In this document: positions 1 through 8,896 of the stretch, in pieces
Position numbering within the stretch: the stretch's first letter is position 1
Layout of the letters: every line of letters starts with the position of its first letter
From: Marivariicella sp964432535
Lineage (GTDB): Bacteria; Bacteroidota; Bacteroidia; Flavobacteriales; Flavobacteriaceae
Direction: 5' to 3'
Length of the DNA stretch: 64,000 nt
Assembly (NCBI GenBank): GCA_964432535.1
Contig: CAYSNJ010000007.1
Coordinates: 23,744-87,743, forward strand
The notes under the pieces: generated by a model
What the model was told of the DNA's origin: nothing
Databases searched by the model: none
The model's input: only the letters and a program-made list of their open reading frames with translations
Program-made: the position numbers and the translations under genes

Positions 1-2
1 TT

Positions 3-1091
3 GCAACCACTTTATTAATTGGTATTGCAACTTCTTTATTTACTGCAATATTTATTACCAGAATTTTAGTAGATTCTAGACTTTCACTTGGAAAAATTGT
101 TACGTTTGCAACCAAAAACACAAATAACTTATTTACTAATTTCAGTATATCTTTCATTAAACTAAGGAAAATATCATATGTTTTTTCAACAGTTTTTATT
201 TTGATTAGTTTAATTTCTTTAGGTTCCATTGGTTTAAACCAAGGTGTTGATTTTGTCGGAGGACGATCATATACAGTTAGGTTTGAAAATCCTGTTAACC
301 CGGAGGATATTCAAAATGACTTAATTAACGAGTATGGTAGTGCCGAAGTTAAAACTTATGGAGAGGCTAATCAATTAAAGATTACTACAAAATACAAGGT
401 TGATGTTGAAGGTATTGAAGTAGATAATGAGATTCAAGAAAAACTCTTTTCATCGTTAAAAAAGTATTTACCTTCATCCATAAATTATCAATCTTTTGTT
501 AATGGATCTGAGGATAAACAAGTCGGAATAATGTCTTCAATTAAAGTTGGTCCAACAATTGCCGATGATATAAAAAATAATTCATTTCTAGCAGTCATTG
601 GTTCTTTAATTGTTGTTTTTCTATATATCTTATTTAGATTTAGAAGATGGCAATACTCCTTAGGTGCTGTAACAGCTGTATTTCATGACATCATAGTTGT
701 TCTTGGTATATTTTCTTTGACATATAAATTTATGCCTTTCAATATGGAAATTAATCAAGCATTTATAGCAGCTATTCTTACTGTAATTGGATATTCATTA
801 AATGATACAGTAGTAGTTTTTGACCGAATTCGTGAGTATATCAAAGACCATTCAAAGTGGCCATTAGATGTTACTTTAAATACTGCTCTAAATAAAACCT
901 TAAGTAGAACCCTAAATACTTCATTAACTACATTAATTGTTCTTCTAGCTATCTTTATATATGGTGGAGAATCTATTAGAGGATTTATGTTTGCTTTGAT
1001 TGTAGGCGTGGTAATAGGAACGTATTCTTCAGTTTTTATTGCAACACCTATTATGTTTGATACTATTAAAAAGAAAGCAATAAAAGAATAG
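3..1091 (+). CDS. secDF: Protein translocase SecDF, C-terminal part (5' truncated by window edge)
   Basis: The reading frame is open from the first bases of the window, so this is the 3' end (about 362 codons) of a longer gene. It first encodes the last membrane helices of the SecD half (TSLFTAIFITRIL), then a linker, then the SecF half. The SecF half opens with a membrane helix and the diagnostic GVDFVGGR, followed by a periplasmic P1-type domain and a five-helix bundle containing GYSLNDTVVVFDRIRE, the SecF core signature. SecD and SecF in one frame is the fused SecDF form common in Bacteroidota. It sits in the inner membrane and uses proton motive force to help pull preproteins out of SecYEG. 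An internal TTG at 201 is not the real start, because homology continues upstream of it. Identification is very secure. Confidence 0.95.
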   Translation, partial: ATTLLIGIATSLFTAIFITRILVDSRLSLGKIVTFATKNTNNLFTNFSISFIKLRKISYVFSTVFILISLISLGSIGLNQGVDFVGGRSYTVRFENPVNPEDIQNDLINEYGSAEVKTYGEANQLKITTKYKVDVEGIEVDNEIQEKLFSSLKKYLPSSINYQSFVNGSEDKQVGIMSSIKVGPTIADDIKNNSFLAVIGSLIVVFLYILFRFRRWQYSLGAVTAVFHDIIVVLGIFSLTYKFMPFNMEINQAFIAAILTVIGYSLNDTVVVFDRIREYIKDHSKWPLDVTLNTALNKTLSRTLNTSLTTLIVLLAIFIYGGESIRGFMFALIVGVVIGTYSSVFIATPIMFDTIKKKAIKE

Positions 1092-1107
1092 AATCTTCTA
1101 TTTTTTT
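1087..1107 (+). terminator. Possible intrinsic terminator of secDF
   Basis: AATAGAA (1087-1093) and TTCTATT (1096-1102) form a 7-bp inverted repeat with almost no loop, so in practice 6 bp with a 4-nt loop. A run of T follows to 1107. It overlaps the secDF stop codon and the end of the convergent lgt. The stem is AT-rich and weak, so this is only a candidate. Confidence 0.45.
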
Positions 1108-1957
1108 AATTACTATTTCTAATTCTAGAAATGTATATCATTAATAGACCTGAAATTATAAGTGGTATACTCAACCATTGACCTGTGGAAAACATTGGCA
1201 TATACGATTCAAATCCTCCTTGACTTTCTTTTACAAACTCAACTAAAAACCTTATTCCAAAAATACCTGACAAAAATACTCCTAACAAGTATCCAGGTAT
1301 ATGTTTTGTTTTACTATAAATATTTCTTAAGAACAAGAACAGTATAAGATATCCAATTGATTCGTAGAGTTGTGCAGGATGTCTTGGAAGAACTTCACCT
1401 CTATTTTCAAAGATTACTCCAAAACTTGATTCAGTGTATTTACCAACAATTTCAGAATTAAAAAAATTACCAAGTCTAATAAAAACTCCAGCTAATGTAA
1501 CTGGAACTGTTAATCTATCAAAAATCCACAGTGCCGATTTTAATTTGTGTTTAATTTGAAAAAGTATTATACCAGCTATAATACCAATTGCTGCTCCATG
1601 ACTAGCCAAACCTCTGAAACCTGTAAATTCATAACCAGTGATCAGACCTAAAATAGAGCCATTAATATTTTCTCTTATGGGGAGTAAAATCTCTATAAAA
1701 TGGTTTTGGTAATAATTCCAATCATAAAAAAAAACATGTCCTAACCTTGCTCCAATTAGAGTTGAGAAAACCATATAAACAAATAAAGGTTCAAGAAAAT
1801 TATTTGAAACATTCTCTTCAACAAAATATTTTTCAACGATTTTGTAACCAATACTAAAAGCAATAACAAACATTAAAGAGTAATAATGGAGTCCAAAGGA
1901 ACCTATTTGAAATAAGACTTCGCTGGGAGACCATTTTATTTCCAAAAGATGTATCAT
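1106..1957 (-). CDS. lgt: Prolipoprotein diacylglyceryl transferase Lgt
   Basis: Lgt moves diacylglycerol from phosphatidylglycerol onto the lipobox cysteine of prolipoproteins in the inner membrane, the first step of lipoprotein maturation. The protein has about seven hydrophobic helices. Motifs include GARLGHVFFYDW near the middle, RGLASHGAAIG (the Lgt H-G-A region), RLGNFFNSEIVG and RHPAQLYE. I place the start at the ATG at 1957, giving MIHLLEIKW and about 283 residues. A longer in-frame start at 2005 would add a non-conserved stretch and overlap yidD. The gene follows yidD on the same strand, and the window encodes several lipobox proteins that would be its substrates. Identification is secure; the start is likely. 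Confidence 0.95.
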   Translation of the reverse strand: MIHLLEIKWSPSEVLFQIGSFGLHYYSLMFVIAFSIGYKIVEKYFVEENVSNNFLEPLFVYMVFSTLIGARLGHVFFYDWNYYQNHFIEILLPIRENINGSILGLITGYEFTGFRGLASHGAAIGIIAGIILFQIKHKLKSALWIFDRLTVPVTLAGVFIRLGNFFNSEIVGKYTESSFGVIFENRGEVLPRHPAQLYESIGYLILFLFLRNIYSKTKHIPGYLLGVFLSGIFGIRFLVEFVKESQGGFESYMPMFSTGQWLSIPLIISGLLMIYISRIRNSN

Positions 1958-1988
1958 AATAAAAAAACTAAATTTAAAAAAAAATATT

Positions 1989-2219
1989 TTAAGGAACTGG
2001 ATCAAAGCCTTTTCCGCCCCAGGGATGACATTTAAATATCCTAGTTAAACTAATCCAAACTCCTTTAATTGGACCGTATTTCTTTAAAGCAGCTACGGAA
2101 TAATTGGAACATGTTGGAGTAAATCTACATTTGGGTCCCAAAATGGGTGAAATCAAATTTTGATATAAGTATATTACAAATAATAAAACTGAGTTAACTA
2201 TCTTTTTTATAGTTTCCAT
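1989..2219 (-). CDS. yidD: Membrane protein insertion efficiency factor YidD
   Basis: A 76-residue protein of the YidD family, small membrane-associated proteins thought to help YidC insert membrane proteins. The family pattern is clear: an N-terminal hydrophobic/amphipathic stretch, then YQNLISPILGPKCRFTP with TCSNYSVAALKKYG, and ending in the characteristic GFDPVP. The gene begins one base before the stop of cysS and is followed by lgt, so cysS-yidD-lgt probably share a transcript reading left. In many bacteria yidD lies in the rpmH-rnpA-yidC region; here it does not. Confidence 0.93.
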   Translation of the reverse strand: METIKKIVNSVLLFVIYLYQNLISPILGPKCRFTPTCSNYSVAALKKYGPIKGVWISLTRIFKCHPWGGKGFDPVP

Positions 2220-3695
2220 TTAATTGATTTTAAAACTTGAACTTGTTTCGCCATCACTTAAATCTATTCCAATAGATTTCAATTCATCTCTAATTAAATC
2301 AGATGTTTTAAAATCTTTACTGATTCGAGCATTATTACGAATTTTTAATAAAATTTCAACTGTTTTTTCTAAAATTTCAGTTTGATCATGGGTGTTTATT
2401 AGTTTATCAGGTCCTTGTAATCCAAGAATTTCAAAAACAAAAACACGAATTTGTTTTGAAAGAATTTGTTTTTGATGTTTTGATAAAGTTCCCCCTTCGA
2501 TTGATAGTTTATTTATAAATCTTACCGCATCAAATAACTTAGCTATTAATATAGGGCTATTAAAGTCATCGTTTAATGCACTATAACAGGCTTTGTTCCA
2601 TTTATCAACATCAAAATTAGCTTTATCTTTTACTGAAATGGAATCTAGTGTTTCAACGGCCTTAATTAATTTATCAAATCCTTTCTCTGAAGCTGTAAGA
2701 GCAACTTCACTAATATCTAAGATACTTCTGTAATGTGCCTGGAGAAAAAAGAATTTAACTACAGAAGGGGAGAAAGGCTTAGAAAACTTATCATTTATTC
2801 CACTAAAAACATCTGAAGGTAGTATATTATTACCAGTAGATTTTGCCATTTTTTTACCATCAAGAGTCATCATGTTTGCATGAATCCAATATTTTACAGG
2901 AGTTTTATTATTCACTGCTTTTGCTTGTGCGATTTCACATTCATGATGTGGAAATTTTAAATCTAGCCCCCCTCCATGAATATCAAAGGATTCACCAAGA
3001 TATTTAGTACTCATAGCTGTACATTCAAGATGCCATCCAGGAAAACCCTCGCTCCAAGGAGAATTCCATCTCATAATATGTTGAGGTTCTGCTTTTTTCC
3101 AAAGAGCAAAATCTTGAGGATTTTTCTTATCACTTTGTCCTTCTAAGGATCTTGTGTTGTGAATTAAATCTTCTAATTTTCTTCCTGATAGCTCACCGTA
3201 ATTATTTTTAATATTAAATTTAAATACATCAAAGTACACAGAGCCTTTTACTTCATAACCTAAACCAGCATTTATAATTTTTTTTATTAATTCTATTTGT
3301 TCAACAATATGACCCGTAGCAGTTGGTTCAATCGATGGAGGAAGTGTATTAAATTGGGTTAATGCGTTGTGAAAATCTATTGTATATCTTTGGACAACTT
3401 CCATTGGTTCGATATTTTCCAATCTAGCTTTTTTAGCTATTCTGTCTTCACCAACATCCTCATCGTTTTCAAGATGACCTGCATCAGTTATGTTTCGAAC
3501 ATATCGTACTTTGTAACCTAAATGTTTTAAATATCTGTATATGAGATCGAATGAAATAAATGTTCTGCAGTTTCCTAAATGGACATTACTATAAACCGTG
3601 GGGCCACAAACATACATTCCAACATTTTTTTTTGTTATTGGAATAAATTTTTCTTTTTTTGAATTTAAAGAATTGTAGACCTTTAGATTATCCAT
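2220..3695 (-). CDS. cysS: Cysteinyl-tRNA synthetase
   Basis: Charges tRNA-Cys with cysteine in the cytoplasm. This is a class I synthetase of 491 residues, a normal length. MYVCGPTVY (Cys30 is a zinc ligand), HLGN at residues 39-42 as the HIGH motif, GWHLECTAMS, GGGLDLKFPHHECEIAQ (further zinc ligands) and KMAKSTGN (the KMSKS loop) occur in the expected order. The C-terminal region is the helical anticodon-binding part. The 5' end overlaps the end of folE by 8 bases, and yidD follows immediately, so translation of the three may be coupled. Nothing unusual is seen. Confidence 0.98.
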   Translation of the reverse strand: MDNLKVYNSLNSKKEKFIPITKKNVGMYVCGPTVYSNVHLGNCRTFISFDLIYRYLKHLGYKVRYVRNITDAGHLENDEDVGEDRIAKKARLENIEPMEVVQRYTIDFHNALTQFNTLPPSIEPTATGHIVEQIELIKKIINAGLGYEVKGSVYFDVFKFNIKNNYGELSGRKLEDLIHNTRSLEGQSDKKNPQDFALWKKAEPQHIMRWNSPWSEGFPGWHLECTAMSTKYLGESFDIHGGGLDLKFPHHECEIAQAKAVNNKTPVKYWIHANMMTLDGKKMAKSTGNNILPSDVFSGINDKFSKPFSPSVVKFFFLQAHYRSILDISEVALTASEKGFDKLIKAVETLDSISVKDKANFDVDKWNKACYSALNDDFNSPILIAKLFDAVRFINKLSIEGGTLSKHQKQILSKQIRVFVFEILGLQGPDKLINTHDQTEILEKTVEILLKIRNNARISKDFKTSDLIRDELKSIGIDLSDGETSSSFKIN

Positions 3696-4374
3696 TAAAT
3701 TCAGTAGATAATTGTATGTATTCTAAAAACTCCTGTTTTTTTGTTGGACTTTTAAAAATTCCACCAAATTCACTAGTTATTGTACTACTTCCAGTATCAG
3801 CTATACCTCTTGAATTGACACACAAATGTTTAGCGTCGATAACACAAGCCACATTATCTGTATTTAATATATTTTGAAGCTCCTCAACAATTTGCAGAGT
3901 AAGTCTTTCTTGAACTTGAGGTCTTTTTCCAAAATAGTCAACTATTCTATTAATTTTAGATAAACCAACCACAGTTCCGTTAGAAACATAAGCAACGTGG
4001 GCTTTACCAACTATAGGAAGAAGATGGTGTTCACAAGTTGAATAAAGATTTATGTTTTTTTCGACTAACATTTCCCCATAACCGTATTTATTGCTAAATG
4101 TTGAAGCTTTAGGTTTTAGTTTAGGATTTAATCCACCAAAAATTTCTTTAACAAACATTTTCGCAACACGATTAGGAGTTCCTTTTAAACTGTCATCTTT
4201 AAGGTCCATTCCTAATATGGTTAGTATATCATTAACTTTTTCCTTTATTAATGATATTTTTTCTTCATCAGACTTATTAAAAGCATCGTCTCGAAGGGGA
4301 GTTTCTCTTGAACTACCCACATGATCGTTACCTAATTCATCTTCTTGTTCTAATAAAATTTTTTCTATTTTCAT
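3688..4374 (-). CDS. folE: GTP cyclohydrolase I
   Basis: Converts GTP to dihydroneopterin triphosphate, the first step of folate (and possibly queuosine) synthesis. The 228-residue protein has a variable N-terminus, then the catalytic domain. YSTCEHHLLPIVGKAHVAY carries the zinc and catalytic Cys-Glu-His-His cluster, GLSKINRIVDYF and RPQVQERLT are family signatures, and the C-terminus has HLCVNSRG, with the second zinc cysteine. The folate theme recurs in this window (folP at 15 kb), and tgt at 40 kb belongs to the queuosine pathway. It is first in the leftward run folE-cysS-yidD-lgt. Confidence 0.97.
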   Translation of the reverse strand: MKIEKILLEQEDELGNDHVGSSRETPLRDDAFNKSDEEKISLIKEKVNDILTILGMDLKDDSLKGTPNRVAKMFVKEIFGGLNPKLKPKASTFSNKYGYGEMLVEKNINLYSTCEHHLLPIVGKAHVAYVSNGTVVGLSKINRIVDYFGKRPQVQERLTLQIVEELQNILNTDNVACVIDAKHLCVNSRGIADTGSSTITSEFGGIFKSPTKKQEFLEYIQLSTEFNG

Positions 4375-4445
4375 CGATTATATTGTTGTTGTAAAGATAT
4401 GTAATTACTTGGATTTTAGAGTAATCAAAAACCAAGAACTAAGAG

Positions 4446-5963
4446 CTAAAGTTTAAAATTATATGAAGCTATAATTGAGGTTTGATTATTAGTTGCTGAA
4501 AAAGTATCATTAATACCAGAAGTTGAAAGTGAATTAATTGAATTTAATTCTGATTTTTTTAATGAAACACCAATTATACCTCCATTTTTAAAATCATAAC
4601 CTATACCAAAAGAAATTCCACTGTGTGAATTATCTCTTATTGTTTGACTACTTTCTTCTGAGTAGTATCCAGCTCTGAAACTTATTTTCTCCAACCTCAT
4701 TTCTCCTCCAACCCTTAACATTGAAGCTTTTTTGTAATTCGAGGATAATTCATTATTCAAATCTCTCAAATAGGTGTTACGATTAGTTATAAAATTAATA
4801 TTACTATAATTTTTTGAGCTGTATTCGGCACTTATTAAACCTTTAGATCCAAATATAAATGATGCGCTTAATGAAGTCTTACTAGGAGTTGAAAGCTTGT
4901 ATTTGGATATATTTAATATTTGAGGGTCTACAACTTCTCGTATCAAATTTTCTTCAGGAAAATTTGAATGATCAGAAATTAAAAACTGCAAGGACTCTTC
5001 TGTTAAATTTAATCGTGTTGGTGATTGGTAGCTAAAACCAAGTCTTAAATTATTCTTAATTTTTGCAATAATCCCAAGTTGAGCAGAGAAACCACTTCCG
5101 TAGGTAAGTAACTCATTATTAAAACGAAGCAAATCAATATTTGAATCAACTAAATAATTAGATTCAGTAAGATCAGTTATTTCTTGATAGAATATTTTGT
5201 GACTATTCAGATTTAAACCTATGTAAATCGAATTATTATATTGGGTAGAAATTGAAAAAGAGTATTTTTTATGATCTCCAATTTTATCAATATAAAAATC
5301 ATGATTGACTTCATTATACTTTGCTGAAGAAGTATAACTAGTATTTCCTTCTTCATTGGAAACCGGATCAATTAGATATGCATTAAATCCTAAAAATGCT
5401 TGTTGGACACTGTATCCATAATTATTTCCTAAGAAGTCGTAAAGCTCACTTATTGTTTCGTTTTCTCTTGTCATCAAGTTTTCCAGAGATACACCCTGCG
5501 CATTATTTAGAAAAAATTGATCTAAACCTATTTTTCTTGAAGAAACAGAATTAATATTATTTTTAAAATCCTGAATTTTCTGAATGTTAAAACCAAAATT
5601 TAATTTTTTGAATGGTCCTTCTGAAGTGTTTTTTAATGAAAAAATAAATCCGAATTGACTTAAATCTGAAAATGATGTCTTTACTGGTATATTTCTTTCA
5701 TCACCAATAGATAGTGTATTATTAAAATTAATCTCAAAAGTTAAACCCATTTCTGAATACAAAAACACTGCTCCTCCCGCAGGATTATCACTTATAGAAC
5801 TTAGGTCCCCACCTAATGAACCAAAGGCTCCACCCATTGAGGTGTACCTGGCGGATCCATATGTACCATATGTACTAAGATTAAAAGCATCTTGAGTTGT
5901 TTGAGCTTTAGAAAAAAATGTAATAAGTAGGGTTAGAGTTACAGTTAATATGTTTCTCTTCAT
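4446..5963 (-). CDS. Outer-membrane transport protein, OMPP1/FadL-like
   Basis: A 505-residue protein with a signal peptide (MKRNILTVTL...FFSKA). It is followed by the N-terminal signature seen in flavobacterial FadL/TodX-type barrels: a TYGSARYTSMGGAFGSLGGD-type stretch and then SSISDNPAG. The rest is a series of alternating polar/hydrophobic strands ending in a terminal strand with aromatic/leucine residues (YNFKL), as expected for an outer-membrane beta-barrel. The family takes up hydrophobic compounds; the substrate here is unknown. I chose the ATG at 5963, directly before the signal peptide, because the frame upstream to 6167 encodes a low-quality sequence antisense-like to nothing and runs into the neighbouring lipoprotein gene. 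It is probably co-transcribed with that lipoprotein, 22 bases upstream. Confidence 0.8.
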   Translation of the reverse strand: MKRNILTVTLTLLITFFSKAQTTQDAFNLSTYGTYGSARYTSMGGAFGSLGGDLSSISDNPAGGAVFLYSEMGLTFEINFNNTLSIGDERNIPVKTSFSDLSQFGFIFSLKNTSEGPFKKLNFGFNIQKIQDFKNNINSVSSRKIGLDQFFLNNAQGVSLENLMTRENETISELYDFLGNNYGYSVQQAFLGFNAYLIDPVSNEEGNTSYTSSAKYNEVNHDFYIDKIGDHKKYSFSISTQYNNSIYIGLNLNSHKIFYQEITDLTESNYLVDSNIDLLRFNNELLTYGSGFSAQLGIIAKIKNNLRLGFSYQSPTRLNLTEESLQFLISDHSNFPEENLIREVVDPQILNISKYKLSTPSKTSLSASFIFGSKGLISAEYSSKNYSNINFITNRNTYLRDLNNELSSNYKKASMLRVGGEMRLEKISFRAGYYSEESSQTIRDNSHSGISFGIGYDFKNGGIIGVSLKKSELNSINSLSTSGINDTFSATNNQTSIIASYNFKL

Positions 5964-5985
5964 AGACTTTATAAAATTATTTCGA

Positions 5986-6858
5986 TTAATTATTACGCGA
6001 ACCTCCTGATCTTCCAGAACTACCTGAGGATCTGCTTCTGTTTGACGAACTACTCCTGTTGTTTTGTGATCCTCTAGAATAGTTATTTCTTGAAAAACTT
6101 GGTCTGGATAAACTGGAATTGCCTCTATTTGTTCTTGAATAAGATTGGATTTGAGGAGAGTAATCACTTATTATTCCTCTAATTTTTCTACCAAAATTAG
6201 ATCTAGATCCATTTCTAGTTTGATCAGGAGAAGTATTAAATCTATTGTTAACGTTTCTTGATAAACGATTGTAAGAGTTTGAACTTACTGCACCTCTATT
6301 ATATGGAATCTTCCTGCCGTATTGATTTCGATTCGAAACAACATAATTGAAAGGACTATAGTTATTCCATCCATAAAGTGAGTAACCATTCCCCCAGCCA
6401 TTGTTAAAATACATTCCCTGGTAACCGTAGCTCCAATATGGATTGTAATAAGGCCAAAACATACCATTATTAGAAAAATTATTATATGGAAATCCAAAGC
6501 CGGCAGACCCCCAACTATTCCAATAATCAAAGCTGTTAAACCCATAACGTAGACTAAATCTGGGTGAGTTATCAATTACATAAATATTATTATTTTCATT
6601 TTCAGACTTAGAAACTATTTCATTTTCATTTTGAGTTTCATTTGAAAAGTTTTTAAAATAATTTTCATAATAACTTGATGATTGATCATTTACCCTATTA
6701 TTTTTCTCTTGTTTAGATGAGAATGATTTTTCGTTGTTGTAGATGCCATCCGTTGAATAATATGAAACACCTTCAAATGAACCACAGCTTGTTGATAAAA
6801 ATAAAAGGGAAGGTATTGTAATAGAAAATAAATTTTGAAATAACTTGTTTTTATTCAT
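5986..6858 (-). CDS. Low-complexity lipoprotein of unknown function
   Basis: The protein (290 residues) starts with a lipoprotein signal peptide ending in LFLSTSC (lipid anchor near residue 25). It continues with a Glu/Asn/Ser-rich linker, then a middle part rich in Tyr, Trp, Gly, Asn and Phe (for example NGWGNGYSLYGWNNY). The tail is strongly basic and rich in Ser, Arg, Gly and Asn, ending SGRSGGSRNN. No enzyme motif is visible. Such proteins occur upstream of a FadL-like barrel and divergent from proS in flavobacteria, sometimes annotated 'vitellogenin II' without functional support. The composition suggests a disordered, surface- or periplasm-facing protein that binds anionic polymer. That last point is inference. 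Confidence 0.75.
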   Translation of the reverse strand: MNKNKLFQNLFSITIPSLLFLSTSCGSFEGVSYYSTDGIYNNEKSFSSKQEKNNRVNDQSSSYYENYFKNFSNETQNENEIVSKSENENNNIYVIDNSPRFSLRYGFNSFDYWNSWGSAGFGFPYNNFSNNGMFWPYYNPYWSYGYQGMYFNNGWGNGYSLYGWNNYSPFNYVVSNRNQYGRKIPYNRGAVSSNSYNRLSRNVNNRFNTSPDQTRNGSRSNFGRKIRGIISDYSPQIQSYSRTNRGNSSLSRPSFSRNNYSRGSQNNRSSSSNRSRSSGSSGRSGGSRNN

Positions 6859-6890
6859 AAAATTTTTTTTAGCTGCTCGGTTAAAAATAG

Positions 6891-6898
6891 TAATTTTG
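6891..6898 (+). promoter_or_regulatory. Bacteroidota-type -7 box for proS
   Basis: TAATTTTG matches the TAnnTTTG -7 consensus of Bacteroidota sigma factor promoters and lies about 50 bases upstream of the proS ATG. No clear -33 TTG is seen at the usual spacing. Confidence 0.5.
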
Positions 6899-6950
6899 TA
6901 TCAAACTAGTATTACATAAATATAAAGGCAAATTCTGTGCCAAAGAAAAA

Positions 6951-8429
6951 ATGGCTGAAAAACTTACAACAAGAAATCAAGATTATTCCAAATGGTACAA
7001 TGAGTTGGTAGTCAAAGCAAATTTAGCAGAATCATCTGCTGTAAGGGGTTGCATGGTAATTAAACCTTATGGATATGCAATTTGGGAAAAGATGCAAGCG
7101 GAGTTAGATAAGATGTTTAAAGCTTCTGGACATGAAAATGCGTATTTCCCTCTTTTTGTTCCAAAGAGTTTGTTTGAAGCTGAAGAAAAAAATGCTGAGG
7201 GTTTTGCTAAAGAATGTGCAATTGTTACTCATTATAGATTAAAGAATGATGAAGATAATCCCGGAAAATTAATAGTAGATCCAGACGCTAAGTTAGAGGA
7301 GGAATTAATTGTTCGTCCAACCTCAGAAGCAATAATTTGGAGTACCTACAAGAAATGGATTCAGTCATATCGAGATCTTCCGATATTAATAAATCAGTGG
7401 GCTAATGTTGTAAGATGGGAAATGAGAACACGACTGTTTTTACGAACCGCAGAATTTTTATGGCAGGAAGGCCATACTGCTCATGCAACAAAAAAAGAAG
7501 CTATTTTTGAAGCGCAGCAAATGAATGATATATATGCAGAATTTGCTCAAAAATTCATGGCCATGCCTGTAATTAAGGGTTTGAAGTCAGAATCAGAAAG
7601 ATTTGCTGGTGCAATTGATACATATTGTATAGAAGCCTTAATGCAGGATGGAAAAGCTCTTCAAGCAGGAACAAGTCATTTTTTGGGTCAAAATTTCGCG
7701 AAGGCATTTGATGTTAAATTCGCAAATAAAGAAGGTAAATTAGATCATGTATGGGCAACATCATGGGGAGTTTCTACAAGATTGATGGGTGCGCTAATCA
7801 TGACCCACAGTGATGATAACGGGCTTGTATTACCCCCTAATTTAGCACCAATCCAGGTGGTTATTGTACCGATTTTTAAAGGGGACGAAGAATTAAATAA
7901 AGTGTCAAATGTTGCAAATAAAATAAAAAATGAACTTGAGTCTAAGGGTATTAGTGTAAAATTTGATGATCGAGATAATTTTAAACCTGGTTTTAAATTT
8001 AATGAATACGAACTAAAGGGAGTCCCAATAAGATTAGCTATAGGCCCCAGAGATATTAAGAATGATTCCATTGAAGTCGTCAGAAGAGATACTTTAGAAA
8101 AAATTAAAATTAAAATATCCATTGTAGTTGAAACTGTTGAAAGTTTATTAAGAGAAATTCAAAAATCACTTTTCAACAATGCACTTGCATTCAGAGATAA
8201 AAAGATAACTCTTGTAGACTCGTTTGATGATTTTCAGAGTGTTTTGAGTAGTCATGGAGGTTTTATTTCTGCTCATTGGGATGGGACTATCGAGACTGAA
8301 GAGTTTATAAAAAAGAAAACTAAAGCAACAATTAGATGTATACCTTATAATAACAACTATGAGGATGGTATTTGTGTGTATTCTGGAAACCCTTCTAAAC
8401 AAAGAGTTTTATTTGCGAAAGCTTACTAA
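6951..8429 (+). CDS. proS: Prolyl-tRNA synthetase (archaeal/eukaryotic-like type)
   Basis: Charges tRNA-Pro. The 492-residue length and the absence of the bacterial editing insertion mark the shorter type without the INS domain. Class II motifs are visible: motif 2 around VVRWEMRTRLFLRTAEFLW with EGHTAH, and motif 3 near WATSWGVSTRLMGALIMTHS. The anticodon-binding domain begins near APIQVVIVPI. The C-terminal zinc-type domain of this subfamily is present but reduced (IRCIPYNNNYEDGICVYSG). It is transcribed away from the lipoprotein/FadL pair. The proS, rpsT, rho neighbourhood is typical of flavobacteria. Confidence 0.97.
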   Translation: MAEKLTTRNQDYSKWYNELVVKANLAESSAVRGCMVIKPYGYAIWEKMQAELDKMFKASGHENAYFPLFVPKSLFEAEEKNAEGFAKECAIVTHYRLKNDEDNPGKLIVDPDAKLEEELIVRPTSEAIIWSTYKKWIQSYRDLPILINQWANVVRWEMRTRLFLRTAEFLWQEGHTAHATKKEAIFEAQQMNDIYAEFAQKFMAMPVIKGLKSESERFAGAIDTYCIEALMQDGKALQAGTSHFLGQNFAKAFDVKFANKEGKLDHVWATSWGVSTRLMGALIMTHSDDNGLVLPPNLAPIQVVIVPIFKGDEELNKVSNVANKIKNELESKGISVKFDDRDNFKPGFKFNEYELKGVPIRLAIGPRDIKNDSIEVVRRDTLEKIKIKISIVVETVESLLREIQKSLFNNALAFRDKKITLVDSFDDFQSVLSSHGGFISAHWDGTIETEEFIKKKTKATIRCIPYNNNYEDGICVYSGNPSKQRVLFAKAY

Positions 8430-8484
8430 ATTTTTTAAATTATTCTCTGTAAAAAATATTTTTTTTAAATTTTAAATAGAAAAG

Positions 8485-8514
8485 TTGTTCAATTCTATTT
8501 TTGCGTTAAATTTG
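8485..8514 (+). promoter_or_regulatory. Promoter of tRNA-Glu/rpsT
   Basis: TTG at 8485-8487 (-33 element) is separated by 19 bases from TAAATTTG at 8507-8514 (-7 element), an excellent match to the Bacteroidota housekeeping promoter. The predicted transcription start lies just upstream of the tRNA-Glu 5' end at 8528. Confidence 0.75.
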
Positions 8515-8527
8515 CAAACTGATTTAC

Positions 8528-8599
8528 GGCCCGTTCGTCTATCGGTTAGGACGTTAGGTTTTCATCCTAGAAAGAGGGGTTCGACTCCCCTACGGGCTA
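8528..8599 (+). tRNA. tRNA-Glu (TTC)
   Basis: A 72-nt cloverleaf. The 7-bp acceptor stem GGCCCGT/ACGGGCT has a terminal G-U pair. The anticodon stem TTAGG/CCTAG carries the loop TTTTCAT with anticodon TTC at 8561-8563. The T arm contains GGTTCGACTCC. The CCA end is not encoded. No terminator separates it from rpsT 29 bases downstream, so the tRNA and ribosomal protein mRNA are probably made on one transcript and then processed. Confidence 0.96.
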
Positions 8600-8628
8600 C
8601 AATAATTAAAAAATAAAAAAAATAATTT

Positions 8629-8880
8629 ATGGCAAATCATAAATCCGCTTTAAAAAGAATACGTTCTAATGACAAAAAACGTTTACGCAATCGATTTCAA
8701 CATAAAACAACACGTAACGCTATAAGAGTCTTTAAGGCTATTACAAAGAAAAAAGAGGCCCAAAAAGAGCTTCCAGTTGTTGCTTCATTGATTGATAAGT
8801 TAGCTAAGAAGAATATAATTCATTCAAATAAAGCAGCGAATCTTAAATCAAAACTTTCAATTTTCGCAGCGTCACTTTAA
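8629..8880 (+). CDS. rpsT: 30S ribosomal protein S20
   Basis: An 83-residue, lysine/arginine-rich protein that binds 16S rRNA in the small subunit. MANHKSALKRIRSNDKKR is the canonical S20 start, followed by NRFQHKTTRNAI. The helical C-terminus has HSNKAANLKSKLS. It lies just after tRNA-Glu and converges on rho, with only 16 bases between the stop codons. Confidence 0.97.
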   Translation: MANHKSALKRIRSNDKKRLRNRFQHKTTRNAIRVFKAITKKKEAQKELPVVASLIDKLAKKNIIHSNKAANLKSKLSIFAASL

Positions 8881-8896
8881 GAGTTCATCAAAAAAT

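Noticed and set aside
1162..1347. Frame antisense to lgt
   Set aside because: Shadow of lgt coding sequence; no motif, and lgt is certain.
5964..6167. Extended N-terminus of the FadL-like barrel
   Set aside because: It overlaps the upstream lipoprotein gene out of frame and lies before a perfect signal peptide at 5963.
6285..6575. Frame overlapping the low-complexity lipoprotein
   Set aside because: Hydrophobic look arises from reading the Asn/Tyr/Trp-rich codons in another frame; no start context.
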